The notes: generated by a model not told the origin, from the sequence alone. A stretch of DNA of 64,000 nucleotides from Bactrocera neohumeralis (GCF_024586455.1 NC_065920.1:19120144-19184143); one strand, 5' to 3'. Counted from the stretch's first letter, positions 12,011 through 23,699 are shown. Numbers and translations are program-made.

Positions 12011-14299
12011 AAAGATTGATCAAAGTGTGGTAATAATCGCTTTTTGGCAAATACCATGATATCAGAGACACCTTGCGGAACCAGGAAGTCAGTGACGCTT
12101 AGCGGTCGTCTCAGAGCTGTTATTTTCACATAATTTTTTTCTTTGATTCCGTCACTTTTGGTTATGCAAAAGCTCAAAATTATTGATTCGAAGGTAAAAT
12201 TTTATACATCTTCACCAAAAATATACAAATATGTAATATAATTATTTTTATCTCTGCAAACTTCGGTCCACTTAGAACTGACACAGCGAGCATTAATCAG
12301 CGAACTCCCCAGCAAACCTAAATATACAGCCACAATTTATGTGCGAACGCCGTATTTCAGCTGCTCACCTATTTAAGCAATTTAAGCCAAAAAGTCGAAA
12401 ATCACCTTCAAAGCTTATTAGGACTTAGCTTATTAAATAAAAGCTTGCGGCAACGCCAACACAACCACAATTGAAAATGGTGGCAACGGAAGTTATTAGG
12501 CGCACATCTTTCGAGTCCACTGGCCGACAGTGAGCTGACATTTGCGACGAGGGTACACTAAGCACCTGAGAGAGGCAGGTAGAAATACGCGGCAAAAAAT
12601 TGCGAGAGAACAAATTTACAAGTTTAGAATTTTACAAAGCAACAGTGACTGACAGTGAACCAATTTTCATTTTAGAATACGAAGCACAAAACCAAAAACA
12701 AAAAAAAAACTACAACATAATAAGCGCATTATTAATTTTTGACCCGAACGTATTTTGTTAATTTAGTAAGTGAGCGCACACCGAACGCTGGAGTGAGAGC
12801 AACAAATTCCCAACGCTAATTTCGAAAGTAAACACAAAGCTTTTGTGCTCAAACACGCTGCCACAAATGACTTGCCAAAAGAAGCAGGGACGATAGGGAG
12901 GCTGTAGCCGTCAGTGAAATGACATTTTATGGCAGAGGTGAAGATGAAAAGTGTCCGAAGGGAAGTGAAGTGAAATGAAGAAATGAGAAATCTGACAGCA
13001 AACTCGGGAGCGGGAGGAAGAGCGTAGGCGGGAAACAACCAAAATAAAAGGTAAATGAATGTAACGGTAAACGAAAAAAGTGTGTAGTGCGACGGGAGAC
13101 AGCTGGTGGGCGTAAAAATATGGAGCAAATGTACAAATGTCATATCCAATTTATTTCGCTGTACACCCCCTCCACCTAAAACGGCGAAACTTGAAAGGTG
13201 AAAGTGACTATTACTTTTTCGACAGTACAAAGAGCAACAAAAAGCCTTCATGCTTTGTTGCCGGCCAGATCTTTCTACTAACTTTTGAAGTAGCGCGTGT
13301 TGTGCATAGTTTTTCGCTTTTTTTGCTTCGCCTGCGGGTCAGCGCACGACCGATGTCCCTACCTTCAACCATACCTACTTAAGCAAGGCGCTGGTGTAAT
13401 AAGTAAAGTAAGTAAAGCAGCCAAATAAAAAGTGGCAGCATTGGATTTCACTGAAATATACCTGCGGCGTAACGGTAAGTGGTGAGGGCAAAACTATGCA
13501 GCAAGTGCGAACAGCGATGCGCGCACAAAAAGTTACGTATACGCCATGTCGGGTGCGAGCCGATACGAGCAAGAAAATGAGAAATGTGAGCTGTCACAAA
13601 AAATGACAACTAAATTGGGGATATGCTGCATAAAAATAAAAAAAATAAAAACAAATTAAATAAATTAAAAAGTGGAAGCAAGAAAGCAAACATCAAGCTG
13701 GCGAATAAGTAGAAATGCAACAACAAATTTACTTTAATGTGGCTCTGACAGAACAGCTGCTAGCTGTGCTTCAAGAATGGATAATAAGGACAGTGCGAAT
13801 GCAAAGTAAAGTAATGTAGGTTATGGAGAACAGAGCATGGTCCAGGCCAGTTTCAGTCTCCAAGAAAAGAAAAGAAAGCAAGAAACTTTGTATGGGAAGA
13901 TATGAAGATTATTGGCTAAGACTTCGGAAAGCGCTTGCCTTATGAAACTGCTGAAAAGCTATGCTATTTTCTTAAATTATCTTAGATCGGTGAGATATCT
14001 ATTAAGAATAATCTCGATCTGTCATATTCAAGAGCATACATAGGAAAAGCTGAAATTGAATTAGGAAATATAAATGAAATTTTGAAACGTGGTGAGGTTA
14101 GAGAAGGCTAAATGTAAAAATTATTTATACAAAGTGATGCCACCTGTTTAAAATTTTGTATTCAGTTCAATCCGTCAGATAAATGAAATATTGAAATCCG
14201 GAGTAGAAAAATTTTTATGTTGAAAATATTTTTGTATAAAGTTGCCATATAATCGAAAAATTTACTTAAAAAAAATTTATGAAATTTCAAAAATAATAT
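12011..14299. other. Non-coding, partly ancestral-looking
   Basis: About 12240-13800 resembles single-copy fly non-coding DNA, with short A-rich runs (12700-12715, 13630-13670). The 162-codon minus-strand frame at 12763-13251 is Phe/Ser/Leu-rich; it is the complement of purine-rich sequence, with a second long frame overlapping it in another register (12927-13136), so I do not call it coding. 13800-14299 is unassigned and precedes the LINE RT relic; it may contain unrecognised 5' LINE sequence. Confidence 0.45.
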
Positions 14300-15260
14300 A
14301 GGTATCCAAAGCAGGAGTATGAAGAAGCTTATGGACATGATATTACAGGCTTGACATGCCCATAGCAAAGGCAGATCGGTAGACACTGCTACACACGCCG
14401 TTATGCCATGACTGGAGGAAGCCCCCATGCTTAAGGAATATGCGGTGGGGTCATTTCGCGACAGTGAGGAAGTATTCAACAATATGCGGACAGGTTTTGA
14501 GTTGGAACGAACCTCAAGCATCTCCTATATTATCTTCTCTGCGACAGAACGTGCAATATGAAAGAAAGAAGCACCTCGCAAGGTGGAGTTTTATATCCTT
14601 TACTCTCGATCTGACTTGTTGAAGGAACTTCAGAAACCAGGTTGTGGGATGACAGCATATGCCGAAACTAGGAAAATTTCGAGATACTGTTAATGAGCTG
14701 AAAACATGATAAACATTGGGAAACCCATGCATTGTCTATGTTGACGATCTCGACAGAAACATGCTAAAGAAAATCAAAACTCGATGTAACGAGCTACCTG
14801 GGTGCAAGATGCAAAAGTCATGTGCAAAACGGTAGATTGGAAGTACACAAAATTCCTATTAGCACTCTATATAAGCGACTGTAAGAAAATGATCGGAATA
14901 TTAAGTGGACACTGTCTGGTGGCGGCAAATGCCCGCAGAATGTGGCTAACCGATCGGGGAGACTGCAGGATATGTTTAGAGCAGCGCATCAGGGAAGCAG
15001 TGGATAATTTCTTGTGTACTTGTCCCGCATTGGCAAGACACCGCTCTAAGCATCTGGAGTCTTCACTGTAAGATACACTGGAGGAGGTATCGATAGTGAG
15101 GAAGCAGAGTCTGTTAAAATTCGGGTCAAGCGCAGGCATCCTAAAGGACGACTACTCCTCTTGGACCTAGGAACTGAACTCCAACTGGTATCGCAAAGAA
15201 CCAAAACTGGTCTATGCGTGGCTTATTACCTACCAGTTTAACCTAACCTAACCTAACGAG
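14300..15260 (+). pseudogene. LINE B relic: RT, C-terminal zinc knuckle and 3' tail
   Basis: The RT part reads HAHSKGRSVDTATHAVMP (about 14355), EYAVGSFRDSEEVFNN (motif A, catalytic Asp region mutated), TSQGGVLYPLLS (14570-14605; canonical GTPQGGVLSPLLW) and TAYAETR (14652-14672), where the catalytic YADD box has become YAET. The RNase H domain is missing. The C-terminal domain is open at 14802-15068 with SDCKKMIGILSGHCLVAANA and CRICLEQ...DNFLCTCPA, a CCHC knuckle with His changed to Asn. The relic ends with ttaacctaacctaacctaac (15238-15257), its probable 3' tail. Confidence 0.9.
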
Positions 15261-15429
15261 CTAACATAAGGGTATATCAATGGTAGTTAGCTGGGCGGAA
15301 AGAGTGGCTAAGCCGTCAATGCAAATATCTTTCTTTGGCGGAGGGCGCTTGCTAAACAGCTGGTAGGCGGCTCTAATTGATATGAGTGGGGTACTGCGTA
15401 CAACACTAACGATGGCATTTAATTCTACA

Positions 15430-15720
15430 AAGGTTGCTACTAGATTACGGAAAGCCGGACACATTTAGAAAATTGGACTGTGTAAAGTTTGAGAAGGAGT
15501 CTTTTGTCTCAATCAACTCTTGTTTCAGATTTCCAGACCACTGTAGTGACAATTGTGAGGTTGCGAAAGCCTGCTACGCCAAAGTGGCTGAATTAGATAT
15601 TAGGCAGTTCAATAAGTTTGTGGATGACTATAGGGGCTTTGTAGATATACGACGGTCGTTTTGATCCGTACTTAGGATGGACCTCACAACGGATAAGCGT
15701 CTCTGGAGGGTCTAGTGGGG
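15430..15720 (+). pseudogene. LINE RNase H fragment joined to C-terminal tail
   Basis: Contains a run reading SFVSINSCFRFPDHCS (about 15500-15550), matching the RNase H segment SRELSINSSFRLPDHCSVFQAE seen in better shape near 28145. It then jumps to RQFNKFVDDYRGFVDIRRSF and a stop (15664), which looks like a LINE C-terminus. The sequence after the stop (tacttaggatggacctcacaa) reads like LINE 3' UTR. RNase H and C-terminus are fused by an internal deletion. Confidence 0.65.
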
Positions 15721-15739
15721 TTATACGTGGTCTCAAGAA

Positions 15740-15930
15740 GCCGGGAAGCCGGACAGATTTAGAGCCTCAGAGTGGGATATTCCGAAATCCACTTGCACTT
15801 CGATTGTACCCCTGATTACTTGGAAAGTTGGGTAAGATGTCTTTTGTCAGTCGTTTTCAATCACCTCTTGTTTCAGACTGCCAGACCATTGTAGTGTCAA
15901 TTGTGGGGTTGTGTAGGCCTAGCTGAGTAA
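15740..15930 (+). repeat. Second copy of the RNase H fragment
   Basis: Near-tandem partner of 15430-15720. The phrase gaagccggacagatttag (15750) matches gaaagccggacacatttag (15449), and gtcttttgtcagtcg...cacctcttgtttcag with ccagaccattgtagtgtcaattgtgggg (15838-15910) matches 15499-15565. Spacing differs (about 300 and 340 bp), so indels followed the duplication or two LINE copies inserted side by side. Confidence 0.7.
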
Positions 15931-16878
15931 CGAAGTAAAGACTTAAGGTCGAAAACTTTAGTCGCAAAGGGTTGTCACCTAATAAATTTCTTAAAAATAG
16001 TAGTTCCGAGCTCCCAAAAATCTCAGCTCTTAAATCTCTTTTAATCTGGAATATTATTTGGGCATTGTTTTGAATTAAGTAGATCATGAACAAAGAACAC
16101 TTTATGAGGATCTTTTAACCCAATATTAAAGCCCAAAGTGGTTGACATAATTTTGAGGAACACTCAATAAAAAATTTATGAATTTACGTTTTTAGGATCA
16201 CTTCACCCAAATTCAGTCATAGTGTTCAACCAAGCTCCATCCAAATGATGCTTACTCTGCAGATTTGTAGGTACGGAATGCCGGACTAGTTGGTAGAAAC
16301 AAAGAAGTTCAAAAACTACAAAGAACGCGTTTTTTTACGCTCTAAAAGAGCAGATGTACGTGTATGTCCGTTGGTGTAACGTGGCAACACCCAACAAGTA
16401 CAACACAAAGCGCGCAAATTTCACAACGCTTTTGTGAATTTATAATTCGCCGCCCTCATAAATGCAGCCACATACAACCATACCTAAACAGTGACATCCA
16501 TGATTACCCGGAATAACAGCACAACACAGCGGAAACGGATGTGCCACTGGTCAACCGATTGTTTGGCAGCTGTTTGTCGCGCAATTATGGCAAATCGTGA
16601 CATATTGTGGCTGACAGTTCACTCTGATTGTCATTTGGAGCGCGATGCAGGCCGTTTTTGAAATACAATTGCATGGCATTTAGCGCAAATGAGCGCGTGG
16701 ATAGTGGCCGCTTCGCAAATGATAATTTATGGAAGGTGGGAGTGGATAGCAGCAGCAATTATTTTGACGTCAGTGGATCCCCATATAAGGTTGATTGAAA
16801 TTGTGAAAAAACAACGATTCTTAATACTTGAAGAGTCAATACAGAGAAATTTTTCTCACTGAGAAAACTGGCAACATA
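15931..16878. other. Non-coding, unassigned
   Basis: No transposon protein relic is recognised. 16330-16760 has the balanced composition of conserved fly non-coding DNA (runs such as catttagcgcaaatgagcgc). The open frames here are short and in both strands. Confidence 0.5.
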
Positions 16879-18000
16879 ATGGGTAGTCGAAAAAGTATTT
16901 TCGTATTTTGTCAATAGATGTCGTTGCAGTCGTATATCTCCAACGCTACCAATCACATGGTATCATACTATATAGTGCTGGAAAGATGAGATTTTAAGCT
17001 TCATTTAAATAAAAAGCAAATTAGGGGAAGTTGAAAAAAGTTATAGCTGTTCAAAAGTGAGTGAAAATAATGAAGAAAATGGATATATTTTGAAATTTTT
17101 GTAAAAAAAGGGCAGAATACCACGCAAGCTACGAATGAAATTTGCGAAGTTTACGGATGGTGCTGTATCAGCTCGTGTAGCACAACAAAGGTTCTCTCGC
17201 TTCCGTTCTGGAAATTTCTATGTGAAAGATGCACCTCGCTCTGGTCGACCTATCGTTGAAAAAGTCGATGAAATTATGGAAAAGATTGACCACGACTAGG
17301 ACATAAGCAGCCACGATATCGCGAAGGGACTTAACATTCATCAACAAACGGTTTTGAACCATTTAAAAGAGGCTGGCTACAAAAAGAAGCTCGATGTTTG
17401 AGTACCACATGAATTGTTTGTGAAAAATTTAATGAACCGAATTAACATCTGCGATTCTTTGCTGAAACGAAATGAAATCGAACCATTTCTGAAGCGAATG
17501 GTAACAGGAGACGAAAAGTGGATCAAATAGGACAATAATGTGCAAAAAAGATCATGGTTCAAGCGTGATGAAGCTCTGCAAATGGTCGCAAAGCCAAGAT
17601 TGACGCCTCGAAAGGTTATGCTAAGTGTTTAGGGGATTGGAAAGGAATTATCTAATGTGAGCTGCTCCAGCCTGATCGAACGATTGATTCTACATTTTAC
17701 TATCAACAACTGATGATATTGAAACAAGCGATCAAAAAAAATGGCCAGAAATGATCAACTGAGAAGGCTTCGTCTTCAATCAGGACAATGCTAGACCACA
17801 CACATCTTTGATGACTCGGCAAAAACTGGGATAGCTTGGCTGTGACGTTTTGATACATCCACCATATAGCCCTGACCTTGCAACATCGGACTACCATTTG
17901 TTTCGGTCAATTCAGAACTCCCTTAATGGACGAAATTTGTCTTCCAGAGAAGCCTGTGAAAATTACTTTTTGCAGTTGGTCAACCAAAAGTTTTAATAAT
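16879..18000 (+). pseudogene. mariner transposon, full-length dead transposase
   Basis: DD34D-type mariner. The 5' end is gggtagtcgaaaaagtattt (16881 on) after TA, similar to the inverted 3' end of the deleted copy near 55860. The transposase begins near 17070 (EIFVKKGQNTTQATNEICEV), then RFSRFRSGNF, DAPRSGRPIVEKVDE, SSHDIAKGLNIHQQTVLNH and the WVPHEL linker (W codon now a stop). The catalytic Asp positions are still readable: VTGDEKWIK, FNQDNARPHTS and PPYSPDLATSDYH. In-frame stops near 17297, 17399, 17527 and 17629 and frameshifts inactivate it. The 3' end after 17985 is lost. Confidence 0.93.
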
Positions 18001-18755
18001 AATTTTAGACTTGGCAACCAGTACTCAGAAATTATCATAGCTATCAGAACTGAAGTTCTTGATTAATAGCATTAACATAATCCCACCGAAATAAGGAGCT
18101 CAATTTCTTGATTTTAATATCAGAGACAATAATTACAAAAATATTAAAGCACTATCTCCATTATGCAGCCACCTTCACCTTTCTGCGAGAAAAATCTTTA
18201 AATATGCGCATTAATTTCATGCAACATCATTCAACTTTTATACAGCTTGCGCTTCTTCTCACATTACTCGCTGCATTTTGCCACCCTTTGACTCTCCCTT
18301 TCATTGGCGTCGATAAATTGTGCATCAGCAATTTCTTAATAGTGTCGGCGTATTAATTTCACTTCCGTTTTTATAGTCTTACCGGCTTTACTATGGTAAT
18401 TTATCTCACAGCCGCCAAGGTGTGGAGCCAGCCAGCAGGCTGGATGACCGGCTGTTGAACTAGCCCGCCTTGGCAGCTAGTGTAGATGAAAAGAATATTT
18501 AAATTACTCTAAAGCTAAGATAGAGAGCCAAAGATAACAAGCAGTACAAGTATTCTCTATAACAACAACAACGGTGTTTTCGCTGCAGACTGATTCTAAC
18601 CATTGAAGAAGGATACACGATTATGCAAGCGTGCTAAGGAAGTACCAAGGTCTCGTTTAAATGTGTAAGACGATCGTCTCATACTCACATTGCCACCTAC
18701 TTTGCCATAATTAAATTGCATTTAAGTTTCTCAATAAATTAGCGCAACCAATCTT
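18001..18755. other. Non-coding, unassigned
   Basis: No protein relic. Contains an (aac)n run near 18547-18560, a feature also seen at the ends of LINE relics here. The 82-codon frame at 18108-18356 has no family resemblance. Confidence 0.5.
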
Positions 18756-18930
18756 AATTTACACGGACGACTGGAAAGGGATAATAAAATGCAGAGGAAT
18801 TTATGCACTCTGCCGGAGCAGCACTGCAGTGTCGCTAAGCCGAATGGTATGGAAGAAGTCTGGCAAGCGGTAGTGTCGGTAAATCTGAGGCAGCTGTGTG
18901 AGGCAAGTTTAAATTTTTAAGATTTTCTGC
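18756..18930 (+). pseudogene. Possible RNase H strand of a LINE
   Basis: IYTDDWKGIIKCRGIYAL at about 18755-18810 resembles the first RNase H strand (YTDGSK..G.GAGIY) with the glycine-serine replaced. It lies upstream of an N-terminal pol segment rather than downstream of an RT, so it is probably the end of a separate LINE copy. Confidence 0.4.
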
Positions 18931-18936
18931 AGAAAA

Positions 18937-20450
18937 GTGTTTGACTTTATGTACGGTAGCTTGCGCTATTTGGTAGCAAGAGCTTCAAAGTGGGTTATAA
19001 GTAGTTCAAATGATAAAGGTGTTATTGGGATTCAGGCTTCCCACAGTAAACATAAAGCGGCAGTTTACTGGTGGACAGAAAATATCGCCCAACACAGACG
19101 CACATGCTTCCGCCTTCGCAGATCCTATACGAGATCCAGACGCAGAGGAGCCGCGTCCCTGGAAGCCAAGCAATACGAAGCAAAAAAAAAAAAAGGATGA
19201 TAGCAAAAAGAAAAAATGACTTGGGTATAAAATAGTAATGAAGAAACTCGGTGTTCGAGCAAAGCCACCTGACTTAACCGCTGACAAAATGGATCACTTC
19301 GTAAAAGCACTTTTCACCACACAGGAAAAAGGGCTGGGGACCCAGAACAGACTCTAAAACTTCCGCAAATCCCCCAGCTCACCCTCGAAGAGCTGCAACT
19401 AGCCACTGGAAGTACAAGACCTTGTTGGTCTTCCACTGCCCGGACGGGATCTCAGTAGTAAACCTGAAAATAATCCTGCAGAGCGACCGGAAATACTATT
19501 GTATATGTATAACACCTGCCTTGAAGCCGGAATATTTTTTGAACCCTGGAAAAAGTAACGAACTGTGTTAATCAGTAAGGAAAAAAATCTCAAAATGCCA
19601 TTAGTATGTCCACTATGCATGCTTCTGAAAGGCTACTTAAAACCACAGAAGTAGCTATGTAGACAACACATTTAGACGCCCACAATAAATTACGCTGAAG
19701 ACTAACCTTCTGGCTACAAATCCATCGCAGGAATGGCAGGGTAATCACCTCCCAACTTAACAAAGTAATGTCCAACATAGGCGGCATCAGCCAAGGAAAG
19801 AGAAAGCTCCTAATGTCGACTACAATCAGCGTGCTATAATACGGAGCTGAGGTTTGGGCAGATGCGCTTAAAAAGACTAGGGTAGTGACCAGAATGCACT
19901 CGATTATTCTACAGCTGGCCTTCTACATATTCCTGAGAAGATGGATCGTGATGGATGAAAGTTATTATTATGAGATTCAGGTTGCAAAAGGTGGGTGCTA
20001 TTAGACTCCTGTGGAAAATAGATACATTAAGATCTCAGAAAAGATCTCAGAAAGGCCATTCTGAAATCATCTGTCATTTCAACTGCATCCCTGATAAACT
20101 GGACACACTTCTTTGCTTGCATACCTACGAGGGATATGTGTGTAGAACGAAGACGTTAAAAAGGAGTTGCAGTAAGATTTTTCATGGATGGATCGAAGCA
20201 TAAGCGGAAAGCCGTAAGATGAGTCTTTTGTTGAAGGTTCACAATCAACGCCTGCTGCAGACTGCAAGACAATTATAGTATCTTTAAAGTAGAAGTAACA
20301 GCTTTCAAGGTAAGAGTAGATGTACGATTTTCAAGGGCAGCAATACAGCTCAGAGCTAGTCAAGGAGTGACGGCCTCCTTAGCAATAATCTACTTCGATA
20401 AGAGAACTAAAAACTCTAAAGGCGATGAGCTTCTCCAAAACACGTCAAGT
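18937..20450 (+). pseudogene. R1/LOA-like LINE pol relic with RNase H
   Basis: Ordered, heavily frameshifted pieces of an R1/LOA-type pol. AVYWWTENIAQHRRTCFRLR (19060-19120) is the conserved segment before the RT. VMKKLGVRAKPPDLTADKMD (about 19237) and LTLEELQLAT (about 19380) follow. A PDGIS motif sits at about 19440. ERPEILLYMYNTCLEAGIFF (19478-19540) and PLVCPLCMLLKG are RT. LNKVMSNIGGISQGKRKLL and YGAEVWADALKK (19755-19875) are the thumb region. FFMDGSK (20178-20200) and INACCRLQDNYSIFKVEVTA (20240-20310) are RNase H. No frame is intact. Confidence 0.85.
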
Positions 20451-22386
20451 TGTGAATGAGTCGGTTCACCCGTGTTCTTTTGCATTCTGGCATTGGATTA
20501 AAAGACCTTAGGTGAGCCTAAAAATAATTGTACAGTCCTTGTAACCCAAAGTGGAAGTATGGGGATCAATTGAATTGCTCGTTCAAAAATGTTCACGCCG
20601 CAAATGAGAGAGCTCTAATTGGGCGCTGTTCTTAAGTTATTCATGTGATGAGACTACAAATCATGCCGGACCTCAACTTTTAAGGCTGTATGGAAGAGCG
20701 TGAAGTTGAAACAGCTTTCGATAGATTGAGGTGGAAACATATCGGGATGTTTCCATTTCGACAAACCAAGCGCAATTTTCCGCAAATGATATTAGCTGCC
20801 TCAACAAATGCGGGACAGGGTAAGGGCAGTAGTTGGTGGCATCACAAACGACTGCTATTCTCAGCTATTCAAGAGGAATCCTTCGCGACTCCATCGCACT
20901 TGGTAATTTACCTAACCGAATCTATATAAATACTCACTTTACAATTAATTCAAGAAGAAATGCAGAGGCATCGAAACCTGACTTATATATTTTAAGGCGC
21001 ACTTCTGGTACTCGAAGGGTTAATAAAGGATTTTATTTAGCTACGAACTTTTGTAGCAAAGAATAGAAAAATTAAACCCCAAAAAAGTTCAAAATCATTG
21101 AACAGCACTATTTCACCACTCAACGGTTTCGCTTAGTGCACTAAAGCAGTTCTCTTCAGCTTTTAAATTAAACCAAGGATAAGTCAAAGCAAACATTGAC
21201 ACGACGACACTCAGCACAGACACGCACACAAACACACACGTGACAAAGTGAAAGGCCGCAGTGTTGTGAAAGTTCGGTTGCAGCAACAAGACAGTTGCTG
21301 CTGTTGGTGCTGCACCAGTTGGCAGCTGCTGACATTGCAGGCGCAAAAGGGCGACGAAAAAAGTGAAAGAAGGATAAGAAAGAAATTAACGTCTCGCCAG
21401 AGCTATAGCCGGAGCGGCAGAGAATTGCCGCCAGAATTTTGATGAGGCATTGCTTTATTGTATGCGTGAAGATGATGACTTTCCAAAGCAGTCAGCAGTC
21501 GGCGGCTGCAGCAAAGTTGTTGCAACTTGCAACATAGCCGGCTGACGGTCCGACGGCATGACAAGTAGGTGAGCAAGCAAGTGGCAGCTGAGACTGCCTG
21601 ACTAGAGGCGGTAGGCGAACGAGTTAGCGAGCATATGGTGTCTGTCTGCCAGTTGCGCACACTTTTGTTGTTGCAGCTGTACATATATATATGTGTCTGT
21701 GTGTGCGTTGGGCAATGTCGCAGTCTCGTAAATTTTGAGTTGTCGCTGGCGAGTTTTTTTAGTTTTATCTTGCTATAAATATATTTTCAACGAAATATTT
21801 CATATGAAATAAATACCGTAATGCCGTTTCCAATGCTTGTATATTCATGTGGCATGCAACTTTAAATTACTCACGGCATTTAAATGTTCAATTTTAATTG
21901 ATTTTCAGTCACCTGCCGATTTCACTTTATTCGCCAATTTATGGCATTCGAACGGTATTTTAGAATTCACACAAAATTCATCAAATTTCCGTTAACGGTT
22001 ATTAGTCATCAGCTGTCAGCCACTCTTCTACCACAAATCAAATTTAATTAAATTACACTTAATTGAGTTTAATGAAATGAAAATAAATATTTTTACTCGT
22101 TCAGCAATTCTTGTGGCTTCATTTGATTGATTTTTGCCGTAAAATTGTTTAGTTAAGCACACACACATACACATGCATATGAAAGTCATAGAGAGTCATG
22201 TTTAGAATGCTAATGCGATATTGAATGCTTTTATATTCGTTGTGTAATATTTGCATGATTTTAAATGGTTTTAAATCCAAAATATACATATACATATCAC
22301 ATACACATATTATGCATACGTGACTAATTTGCTAAATTACTTTAAGTGTTAACAAAATAAATTGAGTAAAGAGTTGGGCTTTTTAA
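20451..22386. other. Non-coding, partly ancestral-looking
   Basis: 20450-21060 may hold undetected LINE 3' sequence; the 79-codon frame at 20690-20929 is not recognised. 21100-22350 resembles conserved fly non-coding DNA with CA repeats (21225-21240, 22155-22170) and trinucleotide runs (gcagca, gttgttg). Overlapping frames on both strands at 21248-21684 are Cys/Gln-rich consequences of these repeats. Confidence 0.5.
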
Positions 22387-22429
22387 GTGATGACCAGAAT
22401 TTTTGTTTTTTCTATAAAAAATAACATTG

Positions 22430-22577
22430 ACGCACTTCATACCCATAACATTAACCAAATTCATACCCAAAACATTAACCAAATGCATACCCTAAACATT
22501 AATCAAATCCATACCCAAATCATTAACCAAATTCATACCCAAGAAAATAAAAATTCATACCCAAAACATCAAACAAA
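22430..22577. repeat. 24-bp minisatellite inside a mariner relic
   Basis: Six copies of cataccc start at 22438, 22462, 22486, 22510, 22534 and 22556, giving spacings of 24, 24, 24, 24 and 22. The plus-strand unit is close to cataccc-aaaacattaaccaaatt. On the minus strand each unit reads (N)VLGMNLV in one frame, continuous (one nucleotide shift at the junction) with the mariner relic upstream on that strand, where FDVLGMNF corresponds to the transposase V(D/N)VLGMKRV. The plus-strand 104-codon frame over this array is a by-product. Confidence 0.88.
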
Positions 22578-22884
22578 TATGTTGAGTCAATCCATAAGCG
22601 ATGTTGAGATCGACTGTTATCTCCCTAATGTGAACAATATGATTCTCAAGCACAGTTATTTTAAGTTTTCCGATGTAATTGTCAAAAACAGATGTGAATA
22701 GACCACTCGCATGAGGCTAATTTTTAATGACTTCACGACCTTCATTCAATACTTTGTGCCACTCAAATACTTGTGTTGGCGATAAAAGAGACTCTTTAAA
22801 ACATTTAGGCCACATTTTCAACGATTCCGAGATTTCCTCGGAAATACCAAATTTCAAGCGAACTCGTAGTTAAGCTTTTCCCAT
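22578..22884 (-). pseudogene. mariner transposase N-terminus (minus)
   Basis: Minus strand from an ATG at 22884. It reads LKFGISEEISESLKMWPKCF, SPTQVFEWHKVLNEGREVI, PHASGLFTS, LENHIVHIREITVDLNIAYG and LTQHI. This is the paired helix-turn-helix DNA-binding half of a SETMAR-like mariner transposase (VFEWH.RF.EGRE...PRSGRPSTS...VLEN...IREIA..LNI.YGS.QHIL). Stops and one frameshift are present. The catalytic half is absent; the coding sequence runs into the minisatellite at 22430-22577. Confidence 0.9.
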
Positions 22885-23055
22885 GTTAAAAATCGCCAGA
22901 CAAACTTTTTGCAGCGCAAATAAACAGCTGCCAAACATACACTAATGATCATAAGGAGATCGAAATTCACACGAGTGTAAAAAAGGCCGGTATCATTAGG
23001 CCATCATTAGGCCCTTTGAGCTCACGTGTAATCAACAAATTAAACCTTATCCAGC
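22885..23055. other. Short non-coding linker
   Basis: Probable 5' flank of the minus-strand mariner. Contains a small direct repeat, atcattaggcc twice, at 22993-23014. Confidence 0.4.
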
Positions 23056-23059
23056 AATT

Positions 23060-23305
23060 CAGCGAAGTAAAAAAACCTAAACATTTTCAATGCCAGTCGC
23101 AAAATGTCTCTTATATTAGACATTGGGAGCTGTGGAAAATATCTCGTCTCATCCGGCTGAAAGCTGAGCATTTGCATAGATGATTTTCAAGCGTCTCATT
23201 ATCATCTGCACATGCTTTGCACCTCACCGAATTCACTTTTCTAATTTTCTGAAAGTGTGATCTTAATGTGCCCTCTAAAGACCCTTACAATATTACTAAG
23301 TTACC
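23060..23305 (-). pseudogene. LINE C-terminal CCHC knuckle (minus)
   Basis: The minus strand encodes KVNSVRCKACADDNETLENH followed by LCKCSAFSRMRRDIFHSSQ, the conserved CCHC knuckle and following helix near the end of RNase H-type LINE proteins. All four ligands (C-x2-C, H-x2-C) can be read, unlike the copies at 3.9 and 15.0 kb. No adjoining RNase H is seen upstream on this strand. Confidence 0.8.
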
Positions 23306-23699
23306 TTTCGTTGAAAAGTATAATCTGGTTGCTTGTGTTCCAAGACCAGAGGTATACTTCTAGGTTCCCTTGCTTAAAACAATACCTAGAACAGAATTAG
23401 AATTAGAACGCCTGCATAAATATCAATGAAATGAGATTTAATTAACATATTCATTAATTTTTTGTGAAAAAAGCTGCGAAAAAACTTGACTTGATCCAAA
23501 TTATCAAAAAGAAAGTCAACTGTTTCTTCGCAGATATATAGAACTTTTCCAGAACAAGGGGACCAGATATCTTTATGCTTTCAAAATTGAACGAAAATTT
23601 ACGAAAATTGTCTATATACTATACAAGTACATGTTACGTGTTGGAGATTTAGGAATCGAACACATCAAAATCTGATAATCCAATTGTGTGAAGCAGGAG

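Noticed and set aside
12763..13251. 162-codon minus-strand frame
   Set aside because: Complement of purine-rich sequence with another frame overlapping it; Phe/Ser/Leu-rich without a domain.
15238..15258. Interstitial telomere
   Set aside because: Only three TAACC units, directly at the end of a LINE relic; a LINE tail explains it better.
22430..22577. CRISPR-like array
   Set aside because: Units are head-to-tail without unique spacers, and the host is an insect.
22387..22701. 104-codon plus-strand repeat protein
   Set aside because: The frame is the antisense of a mariner relic plus minisatellite; no independent coding evidence.
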